DNA of 64,000 bases from JALYNX01 sp963724825 (GCA_963724825.1 CAVRWT010000008.1:91565-155564); one strand, 5' to 3'. Shown: positions 30,234-40,256, numbered from the stretch's first letter. Numbers and translations: made by a program. The notes: generated by a model not told the origin, from the letters alone.

Positions 30234-33200
30234 TCAGAGACGGGCAAGTTGCGAGCGGGCCCGTTCGATCTCGTTCAATGATCCAAGGGCCTCGAGAATT
30301 GGTCGGGCTGACGCGATCGCTGCCGCGGCAGGTTCCCGGTCTCCCTTCATCAGGTGGGCCTCGGCCAGCCAGAGGTCGGTTCGGGCAACTTCCCAGGGCA
30401 CGCTCAGACCCTCGAATGCGGTTCGAGCCGTCGAGAGCAGACCGAGGGCGGAGTCGGTGTCGCCTGTCGCCAGAAGCCCGGCGGCTTCAAGTCGATCCAA
30501 ATGCGGTGGCAGGGCGTTGATTCCCGCCCATTCGGCGAATCGGCGGGAGTCGCCGATGAACCTTTTCGCATCCGCGTGCAGACCACCATCGAGCAGCACG
30601 CTGGCCCGCACGATGTCGTAGAACGGCTTGGAGGTCCGGTCGGCGATTTCCCCGAGACGGTGCATGGCTCCCGCCGCGTCTCCTTCGCGGGCACGGATCC
30701 AGGCCTCCCAGGTCTTGAACTGCAGGCCTCCGACCGAGCCTGCGGCAGACTCCGCCCGAGCCACCACTCGGCGAAGCAACTCCGACGACTTCGTCATCTC
30801 TCGGTCGCGGCGTGCTGCGTGAATGAAGGCCGCCCCACCGAAATGATGACCGACGAAATACGGTGGATCGTCGGCTCGATCGCCCATGATGAGTCGCACG
30901 GATGACACCAGGCTCGGTGACAATGACATCCCAGTGTCCCAGCCAGAAATTGGCGTATGAGAGCCAGGACACGTTGTGCAGGGCGAAGCTAGAAGCGTGG
31001 TCTTCGGACTTGATCACGCCCTCCTGAGCCAAGTTCGCGCGCCCGCAGGTAATCGCCGAGATACGAGCAAGTTCCAGGCACCCATGGCCAGTGCATCCCC
31101 GATCTCGAAAGGATTTGTCAGATCCTTGAGGAGCGGGAGACGCTGGTTCATGACTGTCGGTGTTGGCCCGATAGTCACCACGTGTGGTCTCCACTGATTG
31201 GATTGCGTCCAACGCAGCCGATGCCAGGTCGGTCCGTCCGATGCGCGTTGCGATAGCGAAGGCTTTGCCCCCTTGTTCCCTGGCACGCTCATGTCTCTCC
31301 GGGTCGTCCTCTTCCTGACTCCAACGGCTGAAGAGCTGCATGGACTGGCCAATGAGCAGGCGGATCATGTCTTCGGACTCATCGTCCGGGTCGAGGTTGG
31401 CAAATCCGATCTCGAGATAACGAGTGACTTCGTCGTCGGGTATCGGAGTCTTCATCGATCCCGGCCAGCGAGTCGGAGCATCGATGGCTCTGGCGCTGGC
31501 TCGTGCGATCGCTCGACGTTCGGTTGGCGCGTGATCTAAAAGAAGGTCGACCTCTTCCTTGAGGGATAACCAGGCGGCGTCCCCGTCGTAGTCGAAGAGG
31601 GCAGCGAGGCCCAGAGCGTCGAGAGCGGCCGCTCGGTCGAGTGGCTGGTGGGCGAGCGACACTGCCTGGTCAGCCAGCTGCTTCGCTCGCCGGAACGCAG
31701 CCCGGCCGCGCAGGGCGTTGGAGGCGGCCAGTACCGCGGCGAAGGCATGATGACGTAGCTCGTCGACTGTCTCGGTCGACGTGCGCGGATCGTCTTCTGC
31801 TGCTTGGAAGGCCTCTACCCAGTGGTAGGCGACCAACTCGACAGAGCTCGCCGGCTCGATCGCCCGTCGACTGCTTCGATCCAATCGGCGACGGCGGCGT
31901 GGGCCGCACCGCGCTCCCGACGGGGAAGCATTTCGTAGGCCACCTCTCTGGTCAGGATGTGTTTGAAGATGTACTCGGGCTCACCGGCAAGGGAAGAGCC
32001 GAGACGGGATTGGATCAGCTCCCGTTCCTCGAGATGAGCGAGGGCCGTCTCGACCTGTGTTCCGGTGCTTTCGGCAGAGTGTGGCGACCGGGCTTGGCCA
32101 GAAGATGCGCCCCACTACCGCTGCGCGCTGCAGCACCCGCTTCTCCGTCGGTTCGAGGAGATCGATCCGGGCGGCGAGAACACTCTGGACCGTGTCCGGA
32201 ATCAACGACCGCCGCCATGTCGTCGCCGGCCGCCCAGCCCTCACCCTTGCGGACGATGTGCCCCTGATCGATGAGGTGGCGGACGATCTCCTCGAGGAAA
32301 AATGGGTTGCCTTCGGCGGTGTCCATCATCGTCTGCTCTGAGCTCATCAGGGAGGTCGGCGACGGCGAGGAGCGAGCCGACCAAGGCGTCGGCCTCCTCG
32401 CGAGTCAGCGGATCGAGGGAAATGGCGGTGTGATTTCGTCGGCCTCCTCCCCAACCGGGCCGTCGCTCGGTCAACTCAGGTCGGCCGGGCAGATCAGCAA
32501 GATGGGTCCCGTCGACCTTCTCGGTCAGCTCCTCGAGGATGTCCAGCAGTGCCGGATCCGCCCAGTGGATGTCCTCGACGATGGCAACCACTGGTGATCG
32601 TGCCGTAAGGCCGGAGATCAACGATCGCCACGCCGCATTGGTCCTCGCTCTGATTTCACGGGGATCGAGATCGTCAACGGAATGATCGGGGTCGTTCACC
32701 CCCATCGTGTGGGCGAGGAAGGCAACGGTGCGTCTCGTTGTCGTCCGTTAGCTCCGGTGTCAGAAGCTGCTCCCCGAGGGCACGGATCCTTTCCAGGGCG
32801 TCGGACGAAGGATCGCTGTCGCGAATCTCCGCCGCCTGCTTGAGGATCTCAGCCAGCGGCCAGTAGGCGACACCATCGCCGTACGGGAGGCATCTGCCCC
32901 TGACCACGATCGGACGATGGCTCCGTTGGTCCGAACCCACTCCAGGAATTCTCTGGTTAGACGGCTCTTGCCCACCCCGGCGTCACCGTAGAGAGTCACC
33001 AGGTTTGGTCGGCCCTCGCTGGCGGTCCGGTTGTATACAGTCTGCAGCAGCCCGAGTTCGGAGTCCCGGCCCACCATCGGCGCTTCCAGACCCGGGATGC
33101 CCTCGCTCAGATCCTCCTGGAGCCCACCCGATCAACTCGAACGCCCTCACCGAGATCGACTTGCCCCGCAGCTGGAGCTCGCCGACTTCGTTGAAGTTGA

Positions 33201-33862
33201 AGCGACGCACGGCTTTGGCGGTCCTCTCGGCGACGAGGATCCGCCCGGGTTCAGCGGCCGTTTGCAACCTCGAGGCGACGTTGACGACATCGCCGGTGAC
33301 CATCGGCTCGCCGGGCTGAGGGTCGGTATAGGCGAGAACCTCACCGGTATTGATCCCGATCCTCATTTCGAGGCTGACGCCCTGGCTCTGGATCAGCTCC
33401 TTGTTCACCTCACTGAGACGGTCCATCATCTTGAGGGCGGCGTGCAGGGCGCGAGCGGGATCGTCCTCGTGGGCCATCGGGCACCCCGAAAACCGCCATG
33501 ACCGCGTCCCCGATGAACTTCTCGACGGTGCCACCCTCGGCGGCGATCTCCGAGCGCATCGCCTCGAAGTAGGCGGTCATCACCCCTGCGAGATCCTCGG
33601 GATCGAATCTCTCGCCGAGCCCGGTGGAGCCGGTCACGTCTGCGAAGAGGATGGTGACCAGCTTGCGCTCGGAGGTGGCGGTCGAGACTGGGTCCACGGG
33701 GTGACCGCACGAGGGGCAAAAGCGAGCTCCGCCAGGAAGGCTGGACCCACATTGGCTGCAAGTCGGTGAGAGACCGGTCCCACACTCGGTGCAGAATTGG
33801 GATCCGCCAGCATTCGCACGTCCGCATTGAGGACAGTGGATGTCCGCCAGGTGTGATTCCAT
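30234..33862 (-). CDS. Adenylate/guanylate cyclase-ATPase-TPR regulator (many frameshifts)
   Basis: A roughly 1,200-residue multidomain protein. Order: two zinc ribbons (CPQCGRANAGGSQFCTECG, CSQCGSSLPGGARFCPSCG), a class III cyclase domain (ILFADVTGSTGLGER ... FIGDAVMAVFG, with both metal Asp), an AAA-type ATPase (Walker A LYGDAGVGKSRL; AIVEDIHWADPALLDIL) and a long C-terminal helical repeat region (LADQAVSLAHQPLDRAAALDALG) like TPR. Around ten frame changes between 33480 and 30920 interrupt it, but the pieces are in order and no domain is missing. A TAGCCT box ends 10 bases before the start, so leaderless. Such proteins are thought to be signal-dependent regulators. A cNMP-binding protein lies at 34700. 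Confidence 0.75.
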
Positions 33863-33930
33863 CAGCTATTCAAGGCTAACGATGGGCGAAGGTCGCCGTT
33901 CTTCGTCATTTGCCTCACGCGGCGATCAGA

Positions 33931-34666
33931 ATGGCGCTGATGAAGATCGGTCTCCTCGTCTGTGACCATGTCCGTCCCGAGTTCCTCGAGATCTCAGGGG
34001 ACTACGACGACATGTTCCGGCGTCTCTTCGCCGACCGTGAAGACGTCGAGGTGACGGCCTATGACGCAATCAACGGCGAGCTGCCGGCAGACCCCTCCGA
34101 CGCTGACGCCTGGCTGACCACCGGTTCCCGCTACTCCGTCAACGACGACGAGCCGTGGATCAGAGATCTCGAACGATTTCGTTCAGGATGTCGCCGACGG
34201 CCGGGGTCCCCTTTGTGGGCATCTGCTTCGGCCATCAACTCATCGCCAAGGCGCTCGGCGGCTCGGTCGTGAAGTCGGATCGGGGATGGGGTATTGGTGT
34301 CCAGGAGGTGGAGCTCAGCGAAGACCTCGGTTGGGGCGACTCCTATCGTGTCCTCACCAGCTATCAGGACCAGGTCGATTCGCTTCCGCCAGGTGCCGAG
34401 ATCCTTGGTTGGAACGATCATTGCCCGGTCTCCGTGATGGGTGTCGGGTCGAACATTCTCGGGATCCAGGGCCATCCCGAATTCGAGGCCGGCGTACTCA
34501 CAGGCTCTGATGGAGTCACGACGGGGAACCGTGATCCCGGAGGCGACTGTGGCTGCTGGTCTGGCATCGTTGGAGAATCAGCCCGATGGCTCGAAGTTGG
34601 CTGATTGGATCCTCGAATTCGTGTCGCGGCAGGCTCGCTGCGATCCGACGTGCGACATTGATATGA
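33931..34666 (+). CDS. Class I glutamine amidotransferase-like hydrolase (frameshifted; end uncertain)
   Basis: Single-domain GATase of about 240 residues. It starts MKIGLLVCDHVRPEFLEISGD (ATG 33931 or 33940). The nucleophile Cys is in FVGICFGHQLIA and the His-Glu pair in IQGHPEFEAGYSQAL. Three extra bases near 34181, 34211 and 34493 split it; corrected text runs LERFVQDVADGRGPFVG and EAGYSQALMESRRG. The last readable segment is LADWILEFVSRQ; the stop is unclear, with 34666 the nearest if another shift is assumed. Members act as amidotransferases or gamma-glutamyl hydrolases. It could supply the missing gamma-glutamyl hydrolase for the operon at 26651-30233, though 3.7 kb away. Confidence 0.7.
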
Positions 34667-34699
34667 TCCGAGGGCCGCTCAACGATGTGGAGGAGTGCC

Positions 34700-35134
34700 T
34701 TGGTCACCAAGAAGGAGAAGCTCGAAAAGCTCGGCTCCGTCCCTCTATTCCATGGTCTGAGTCAGAAGGATCTCGAGAAGATCCTCGATCGGATGAAAGA
34801 GACGTTCCATGTCGCCGGCGAGAACGTGATCGACGAAGGCCGTGCCGGGATCGGGTTTCACCTCATCCTCGAAGGCGAGGCTCATGTGATCCGTCACAGT
34901 CGCATTGCCGCTCGTCTCGGTCCCGGTGAGTTCTTCGGTGAGATGGCCCTCGTTGACGACGGCCCCCGCTCAGCAACGGTGCTCGCCGCCACTGACCTGA
35001 CGACGGTTGTGCTCTCCAAGTGGGAGTTCCGCCCCTTGCTCAAGGATCACCCCGAGATGGCGTGGAAGATGATCGAGCACCTGGTTGCCAGGGTTCGCGA
35101 AGAGCAAACGGGAAGAGACGCCCTGGTCTGCTGA
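34700..35134 (+). CDS. Cyclic nucleotide-binding domain protein
   Basis: An intact protein of about 144 residues made almost entirely of one cNMP-binding domain: VPLFHGLSQKDLEKIL, VIDEGRAGIGFHLILEGEAHV, and the phosphate-binding cassette GPGEFFGEMALVDDGPRSATVLA (E and R contact the cyclic nucleotide in the family). There is no DNA-binding domain, so it may be a subunit or stand-alone sensor. TTG 34700 is preferred because GGAGGAG lies six bases upstream; ATG 34685 is in frame. The nearby large cyclase-domain gene suggests a possible second-messenger pair. Confidence 0.82.
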   Translation: MVTKKEKLEKLGSVPLFHGLSQKDLEKILDRMKETFHVAGENVIDEGRAGIGFHLILEGEAHVIRHSRIAARLGPGEFFGEMALVDDGPRSATVLAATDLTTVVLSKWEFRPLLKDHPEMAWKMIEHLVARVREEQTGRDALVC

Positions 35135-35650
35135 TCAGTCCTCCCCTTCCTCTCCGTCCACCTGGACATCGGTCACCAACTTGCCGTCCCAGTCGACACG
35201 AACCTCGACCTTTTTCGATTCGCTCTCGAACTTGACTCTGACTTCGGGCGGCCCCTGCTTGTCGACCTCGACCGTGAACCCGGCTGCCGGCGTCGCCCCA
35301 TCGAGGACCACCGCACCCGGTCGGTAGCTGACCACCACTGTCCCTCCGTCGGTCGGAATCGTCTTGACCTGCCACGCGGTGGCCACGCTCGTTGATGTCG
35401 CTCCTGAAGGTGACGTCGTTGCGGTGGTCCCTCCCGAGCCCGATTCGGTGGTTGTGGTGGTTGGGTTCGACAGTGAGGTCGACGGAGGAAGGGTCGTTGA
35501 GGAGGATGTCGTGCTCGTAATCGGCGAAGCGATAGGAGTGAGGGGGCCCGGGCTCACCTGTTCGCCCGCGGCGGCGACGATCTGCCAGGCGAGAACGGTG
35601 GTGAGGGCGGTGGCAGCCACCCAGATGGCTATCAGCCCGAAGCGGTTCAT
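35135..35650 (-). CDS. Membrane-anchored Thr-rich-stalk protein, paralogue of 37712-38308
   Basis: 171 residues, no known family. A transmembrane or signal segment (LIAIWVAATALTTVLAWQIVAAA, residues 5-27) is followed by a Ser/Thr/Pro stalk (about residues 40-90) and a small C-terminal domain containing AGFTVEVDKQGPPEVRVKF and DWDGKLVTDVQVDGEEGED. The same domain appears at the end of the protein at 37712-38308 (AGWTTEVDK...IKVKF). The gene is divergent from the response regulator at 35752, with a direct-repeat operator candidate at 35695-35713 between them. Probably an envelope protein controlled by or signalling to the two-component system. Confidence 0.65.
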   Translation of the reverse strand: MNRFGLIAIWVAATALTTVLAWQIVAAAGEQVSPGPLTPIASPITSTTSSSTTLPPSTSLSNPTTTTTESGSGGTTATTSPSGATSTSVATAWQVKTIPTDGGTVVVSYRPGAVVLDGATPAAGFTVEVDKQGPPEVRVKFESESKKVEVRVDWDGKLVTDVQVDGEEGED

Positions 35651-35694
35651 TCCCTAATTGTCCCAGCAATCGGTTGTCGTGGAGATCAACGGCA

Positions 35695-35713
35695 TATCAA
35701 GGTTTCCTCAAGG
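35695..35713. promoter_or_regulatory. 11-bp-period direct repeat, predicted OmpR-type response-regulator site
   Basis: TATCAAGG (35695-35702) and CCTCAAGG (35706-35713) repeat TCAAGG with an 11-bp step, the spacing used by OmpR/PhoB-family dimers. It lies 45 bases upstream of the exported-protein start (35650) and 39 bases upstream of the response-regulator start. A matching repeat is at 38378-38396. Confidence 0.6.
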
Positions 35714-35751
35714 CTCGGGTCCACGGCTCACGGCACCGATACCCTGACGGA

Positions 35752-36435
35752 ATGGCTCGCATCGTCCTCATCGAGGATGACCTGGACATTCGGAGACTTG
35801 TTGCCGCGGCCCTGGCCAACGAAGGCCACGACGTGGAGACGGCGGCCGCCGCATTGGGCGGTCTCGACCTCGCGATCCGCAACAGTCCTGACCTCGTCGT
35901 CATGGACCTCGGACTTCCTGATCTCGATGGCACTGAGTTGCTTCGAATGATCCGGGCCATCAGTGCGGTCCCCGTGATGGTCATCACCGCACGTGGCGCC
36001 GATGAGGCAGTAGTCCGCACTCTCGATGCCGGCGCCGACGACTACTTGATCAAACCCTTTTCCGTCGCCCAACTCACGGCGCGGGTTAGGGCTCTGCTCC
36101 GCCGTGGTGGCGCTTCGGGCGAGCTCGATCGGATCTCCGTCGGCGGCCTCGTGATCGACATATCCGCGAGGGAAGCCTCCTTGGAAGGGGCGGTGCTCGA
36201 TCTGAGCCCGAAGGAATTCGATCTGTTGCGATCGCTTGCCGAGCGCCAGGGAGAAGTAGTCACCAAGCGGGAGCTCCTGGCGGACGTCTGGCGTGAGCCT
36301 TATGGGGGCAGCGAGCGAACCGTCGACGTCCACCTTTCCTGGCTGCGGAAGAAGCTCGGCGAGACCGCTTCGGAGCCCAGGTATCTGAGAACCATTCACG
36401 GTGTTGGGGTCAAACTGGTCGCACCCGACTCATGA
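35752..36435 (+). CDS. OmpR-family response regulator
   Basis: An intact 227-residue protein. The receiver domain has IEDDLDIRRL (acidic pocket), the phospho-acceptor Asp in DLVVMDLGLPDLDG, VITA and the Lys in YLIKPF. The C-terminal winged helix has LDLSPKEFDLLRSLAERQGEVV and SERTVDVHLSWLRKKLGE ... YLRTIHGVGVKL. ATG 35752 is the first start whose product begins with the receiver strand. Overlaps the sensor kinase by ATGA. Probably autoregulated through 35695-35713. Confidence 0.92.
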   Translation: MARIVLIEDDLDIRRLVAAALANEGHDVETAAAALGGLDLAIRNSPDLVVMDLGLPDLDGTELLRMIRAISAVPVMVITARGADEAVVRTLDAGADDYLIKPFSVAQLTARVRALLRRGGASGELDRISVGGLVIDISAREASLEGAVLDLSPKEFDLLRSLAERQGEVVTKRELLADVWREPYGGSERTVDVHLSWLRKKLGETASEPRYLRTIHGVGVKLVAPDS

Positions 36436-37703
36436 GAAGACAGCTCGGGTTGTGGAGCCTGGCCATAACCACATTGGTCGGGATCTCCTTGACCATTCCC
36501 CTGGCCCTGCTCGTGCAGCGCCAGGCTGCCGAACGTGCCCAGGTGGAAGCCGAGCTGAGTGCTCAGTCCACGGCGTCTCTCGTAGCGCTCGCCGCTGCAC
36601 TTGGTGACGAGGTCGATCCGAATGCGGTAGCAAACTCGGTTGGACCGTTGCCCGATGGCCAGATCGTGATCCTTCCCGACGGGACTGTCCTAGGTGATGA
36701 CACAGGAGCTCCTCGCGAGCTCACCGAGGAGGTTGCAGAGACAGGTCGATCGGCAGCCGACTATGTCGAGGGCGGTTGGGAGCTAGCGGTGCCCGTGGTG
36801 GTGCGCGAGGGAACGGTGGTCGTGTCCACCTTCGTCAGCGATGAAGAATTGACCGAAGGGGTATGGCAGGCCTGGCTGCTCCTTGGGCTACTGGGGATCG
36901 TCACGGTTGCGGCGGCTCTGTTGGTTGCCGATCGATTGGCGAGGCGCCTGGTTGAGCCACTGGGGAATCTGGCCGAAGTCGCCACCCGGCTTGGTCACGG
37001 AGATCTGACGGCTCGGGTCAAGGTCAGCCCGCCGCCAGAGATCGAGGAATTGGGTCGTTCTTTCAACTGGCTGGCCGACCGTCTCGACCATCTGCTGGCC
37101 GAAGAGCGAGAGGCGGTTGCCGATCTGTCACACCGCCTCCGAACCCCTCTGACCAGCCTTCGACTTCAAGCCGAGGGCATAGCTGATTCTGAGGAGAGAG
37201 CAGCGTTGGTAGCGCAGGTTGATCGGGTGGAGGAAGCGGTTGACCGGCTCATCGAGGAAGCCCGAAAGGATCGCTATCGGTCGCCGGGCAAGTCAGATCT
37301 CGGGCTGGTGGTGGCGGAAAGGGCTGCCTTCTGGCGGGCGCTTGCCGATGAGCAGGGCCGTGAGTTCGATGTGGAAATCGCATCGGGCGAGCTCGAAGTT
37401 GGGCTTGCTGACGATGCCGTCGCGGCTCTGGTCGACACTCTGATCGAGAACGTCTTCAGTCATACGCCGGAGGGGACCGGGTTTGGTATCCGTGTCAGTT
37501 CCCAAGAGAGCCCGGTGCTCGAAGTGCTCGACCGGGGAGGAGGCTTTCGATCCTCAGCGGCGGTCGCGAGGGGTGTGAGCGGTGGGGGATCGACAGGCCT
37601 GGGACTCGACATCGCCAGGCGCACGGCGGAGCTGAGTGGCGGTGGGCTGGAACTGAGCGACCGCCCCGGTGGCGGGGCGGTCGTCAGGGTCTGGTTTGGA
37701 TAG
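36432..37703 (+). CDS. Sensor histidine kinase
   Basis: An intact 423-residue kinase: TM1 (ITTLVGISLTIPLALLV), an extracytoplasmic loop of about 120 residues, TM2 (AWLLLGLLGIVTVAAALLV), HAMP (LARRLVEPLGNLAEVATRLGHGDL), H-box DLSHRLRTPLTSLRLQAEG with the phospho-His, N-box DTLIENVFSHTPEG, G1 DRGGGF and G2 STGLGLDIARRTAEL. Translationally coupled to the response regulator. The signal is unknown; the small exported proteins on both sides (35135-35650, 37712-38308) are candidates for accessory sensors or targets. Confidence 0.92.
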   Translation: MRRQLGLWSLAITTLVGISLTIPLALLVQRQAAERAQVEAELSAQSTASLVALAAALGDEVDPNAVANSVGPLPDGQIVILPDGTVLGDDTGAPRELTEEVAETGRSAADYVEGGWELAVPVVVREGTVVVSTFVSDEELTEGVWQAWLLLGLLGIVTVAAALLVADRLARRLVEPLGNLAEVATRLGHGDLTARVKVSPPPEIEELGRSFNWLADRLDHLLAEEREAVADLSHRLRTPLTSLRLQAEGIADSEERAALVAQVDRVEEAVDRLIEEARKDRYRSPGKSDLGLVVAERAAFWRALADEQGREFDVEIASGELEVGLADDAVAALVDTLIENVFSHTPEGTGFGIRVSSQESPVLEVLDRGGGFRSSAAVARGVSGGGSTGLGLDIARRTAELSGGGLELSDRPGGGAVVRVWFG

Positions 37704-37711
37704 GCGAGAGG

Positions 37712-38308
37712 TCAGTCGCCCTGCTCGATGTCGATCGTGATCCCGCCATGCTCGAGCTCGGCTTCGAATTCGGCCTCGCTCTCACCATTGCGGAACTTGA
37801 CCTTGATCCGGTCCGATTGAGCCTTGTCGACCTCGGTGGTCCAGCCGGCGTTTGCTTGCACGTCGGCCAGTTCCAGGGTTCCGCCCGTGACGTTGATGGT
37901 GACGCTCCCTGCACCGGGAACCTGATAGGTGTGCGCACCATCGGTGACGGCGACGACAGCATCGTCGTCCTCGCCCCCGTGGCCTTTGTTGTCATCCTCT
38001 TCGTCGTCGTTCTTGCCCCGGTCGTCGTTGACGTCGTCGTCATCGATCGTTGAGGAGGTGGTGTCGTCGTCATCCACTGTGGACGAGGTGTTGTCCTCGA
38101 TCGTTGTGGACGTTGACCCGTTCAGGCTGGTCGAGGACGAATTGTCATCGACACTGGTGGATGATCCGTTGTCATCCAGGCTGGTGGACGTGCTCGGGGT
38201 CGTGGTGCTGGTAGCTGAGTCGTCTGCTCCGCTCGCCCATGCGATCCCGGCGACGAGCAACGTTGCAGCCACCACACCGCCGACCGTTGCCGCTGTTCTC
38301 TTTTGCAC
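37712..38308 (-). CDS. Secreted acidic protein, paralogue of 35135-35650
   Basis: 198 residues from GTG 38308 with AAGGAGG upstream. Signal segment (TVGGVVAATLLVAGIAWASG), then a long low-complexity stalk of Ser/Thr/Asp repeats (STSLDDNGSSTSVDD...; residues about 30-105) and a Lys/Asp/Glu-rich hinge, ending in a small domain with AGWTTEVDKAQSDRIKVKF shared with the protein at 35135-35650. Highly acidic. Lies directly behind the sensor kinase, convergent with it (8 bases between stops). A direct repeat like that at 35695 sits 70 bases upstream of its start, so it is probably a target of the same regulator. Confidence 0.7.
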   Translation of the reverse strand: MQKRTAATVGGVVAATLLVAGIAWASGADDSATSTTTPSTSTSLDDNGSSTSVDDNSSSTSLNGSTSTTIEDNTSSTVDDDDTTSSTIDDDDVNDDRGKNDDEEDDNKGHGGEDDDAVVAVTDGAHTYQVPGAGSVTINVTGGTLELADVQANAGWTTEVDKAQSDRIKVKFRNGESEAEFEAELEHGGITIDIEQGD

Positions 38309-38377
38309 TTTGAACCTCCTTGGTTTCAGGACAGTTCAAAGCATGCGGCACACACCGTCATCGGGGTCTCAGTGGAC

Positions 38378-38396
38378 CCTCAAGGAAGTCCTAAGG
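38378..38396. promoter_or_regulatory. Second copy of the 11-bp-period direct repeat
   Basis: CCTCAAGG (38378-38385) and TCCTAAGG (38389-38396) repeat the TCAAGG/CTAAGG core at an 11-bp step. It is upstream of the exported acidic protein (start 38308) and matches the site between the paralogue and the response regulator at 35695-35713. Confidence 0.55.
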
Positions 38397-38400
38397 GTGG

Positions 38401-39093
38401 TCAGCCGGTGAATATGTGGGTGGTCCAGAGCGTCCCCGACTCATCCACCCAGACACCGATCCCGAAATGGGTGTACCCGCCGAGCATGTTGGCCCGGTGG
38501 CCGGAGCTGCCCACAAGGGCATCAAAGAGACCGGACACCGAGCCTCCGGTCCCGACGTTCTCGCCGGCGGCCGACCACGGGGGCAGGAATCGGCCGATGT
38601 CGGAGTGAGAGAGGTCGCCTCGCTTGGCCATCCGCTTCGACCAAGCCCTGGCTTCAGCGTCGAGCGACCCGTCCCTGGTGAGCTTGGCCATTCCTTGCGA
38701 CGAGCGAAAGCTGTTGATCGCCGCTGCAAAATCTGCCTCGTAACCGGAGTTGTAACCGGCCTTTGTCGAAGACGGCGGCGGGGCCGCCTTCTTGGGTTGG
38801 GTTGCCGGAGGCTTCTTCGGCGCCGTTGTCGTCGCAACCGTCGTGGTGGTGGTTGCGAGGGTGGTGGTGGTTGTGGTGAGTCTGTCGCCTGGGGAGCTCC
38901 GTCGTGTTCGACGAAGGGAACGGTGGACGGCTCCATGGCCAGTGCCGGGTCGAACCAAGTGCTGCTCGACCGGCTCCGGGATCTGGATCGACAGCAGTGC
39001 CACCTCGTCCACTTGCTGCCCGCCGAAGAGCCCTGACAAGGCAGCCGCGATAGCGGTGAGGACAAGCAAGCCTAAAAGATATGAGCGATGCAT
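38401..39093 (-). CDS. CAP/SCP-domain secreted protein (frameshifted linker)
   Basis: CAP-superfamily (PF00188-like) protein with N-terminal membrane segment (MHRSYLLGLLVLTAIAAALSG), a linker rich in Thr and Pro/Lys, and a C-terminal CAP domain: FAAAINSFRSSQGMAKL, ARAWSKRMAKRGDLSHSD, GENVGTGGSV, GHRANMLGGYTHFGIGVWV. The His/Glu set of the CAP cavity is visible (LSHSD, GENV, GHRAN). Two compensating shifts near 38890-38960 alter the linker; the alternative frame reads PALAMEPSTVPFVEHDG, which looks native. The start at 39093 is the Met immediately before the hydrophobic segment. Bacterial CAP proteins are extracytoplasmic with largely unknown roles. Confidence 0.8.
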   Translation of the reverse strand: MHRSYLLGLLVLTAIAAALSGLFGGQQVDEVALLSIQIPEPVEQHLVRPGTGHGAVHRSLRRTRRSSPGDRLTTTTTTLATTTTTVATTTAPKKPPATQPKKAAPPPSSTKAGYNSGYEADFAAAINSFRSSQGMAKLTRDGSLDAEARAWSKRMAKRGDLSHSDIGRFLPPWSAAGENVGTGGSVSGLFDALVGSSGHRANMLGGYTHFGIGVWVDESGTLWTTHIFTG

Positions 39094-39131
39094 CTCGAGG
39101 AACCAGCGCCGTTCCTTTGGGGGCGAGCAAC

Positions 39132-40215
39132 TTACCCACGCTCGGCGGCGGGCATACCTCCAGATCGCGACTTTCTTCCCAGCAGACCCCATCTCTCGAG
39201 ATCAGCCATGGCGTCCAGCACCGTCTGATCAGGGTCCCTGAAATCGATGCCGAGGTCATTTCGCGCTTTTGAGTTGTCGATCCGGAACTCACCACCGACG
39301 TGGGTCTTCAGGTATGACCTGGTGCCGGGTTTCTGCAGATTGGCGGCGAGTCGCACCAGGGCATTTCCGAACCCGTTGTCGAGTGGGATGCTCGGCAGCT
39401 TGTAGCGCTCGCCCCATCCGTTGGCCTCGAGTAGGTCAATGACGTCGCGCAGGCTCCGCACCCCGGCGGCTGTCAGGTACCGCCCGGACGCCGAGGGCAG
39501 TTCCATCGCGATCCGATGGGCCAAGGCGACGTCCCTGACATCGACAATCACCAGTTGGATTGCCACGATCCCGGGCCAGCCACCGTTGGTGAGGCCGACC
39601 AGGGCGCGAGCGCTGGTGTTCAGCTCCGGGGACAATGAAGGCCCGAGTACGTATGGCGGGTTGATGACTACGAGGTCGAAGTCCGGGCTCGACTCTTCCA
39701 TGAAACTCCAGGCCGCCCGCTCGGCAGCAGCCTTGGAGAGGTAGTACGGGTTTCGCTTCAGGGTGGATTTGTTGTTCCAGTCCGCTTCGGTGAGCAGCCG
39801 CCCGTCGGGCTCGTCGGTGATGGCGGCGAAGGAGGAGGTGAGCACCACCCGTTTCACTCCGCCGGCCGACCGACAAGCCTCGAGCACCGACTTGGTCCCG
39901 TTCACCGCCGGGTCGACGAGATCCCGTTGCGGGTCGTCGACGTCGGTCGAGTAGGGGGATGCGACGTGGATGACGGTCTCGCAGCCCTCGACCACGGCGT
40001 CGAAGGCACCCGGCGTCATCAGGTCGGCCGCCACCAACTCGAGCCGCTCACTTGCCCCGGGGACGCCGGTCACGTAGCCCTCACGCCAGGCTCGCTCCGG
40101 ATCCCTCGTGGTGCCACGCACCGAGTAGCCCGTTTTCGAGGAGTTCCCGGACGATGGCGCCCGCAACGAAGCCGGTGGCGCCGGTTACGCATACGGGGGC
40201 GGAGGTGGCGGGCAC
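39132..40215 (-). CDS. NAD-dependent epimerase/dihydroflavonol-reductase-like protein (one frameshift)
   Basis: An extended SDR of about 360 residues. The Rossmann motif VTGATGFVAGAIVRELLENG appears once a shift near 40132 is corrected, joined to YSVRGTTRDPERAW. Then VIHVASPYSTD, TSSFAAI, the catalytic YYLSKAAAER (Tyr, Lys) and NPPYVLGPSLS, typical of the dihydroflavonol-4-reductase/cinnamoyl-CoA-reductase branch. GTG 40215 with a TAGTCT box ending 6 bases upstream suggests leaderless translation; the divergent methyltransferase at 40257 shares the promoter region. Substrate unknown, probably an aldehyde or ketone. Confidence 0.82.
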
Positions 40216-40256
40216 CCGCCGAGACTATCGGTGAGGCGTGAAGCCATAATCTTCGG

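Noticed and set aside
30234..33862. Decayed pseudogene
   Set aside because: All domains are present in order and motifs are intact; breaks are one-base shifts as in other, surely functional, genes. Sequencing error is the simpler reading.
34171..34184. GAACGATTTCGTTC, similar to the TetR-type operator
   Set aside because: It lies inside the amidotransferase coding sequence, at a frameshift with an extra T, so the dyad is partly created by the error.
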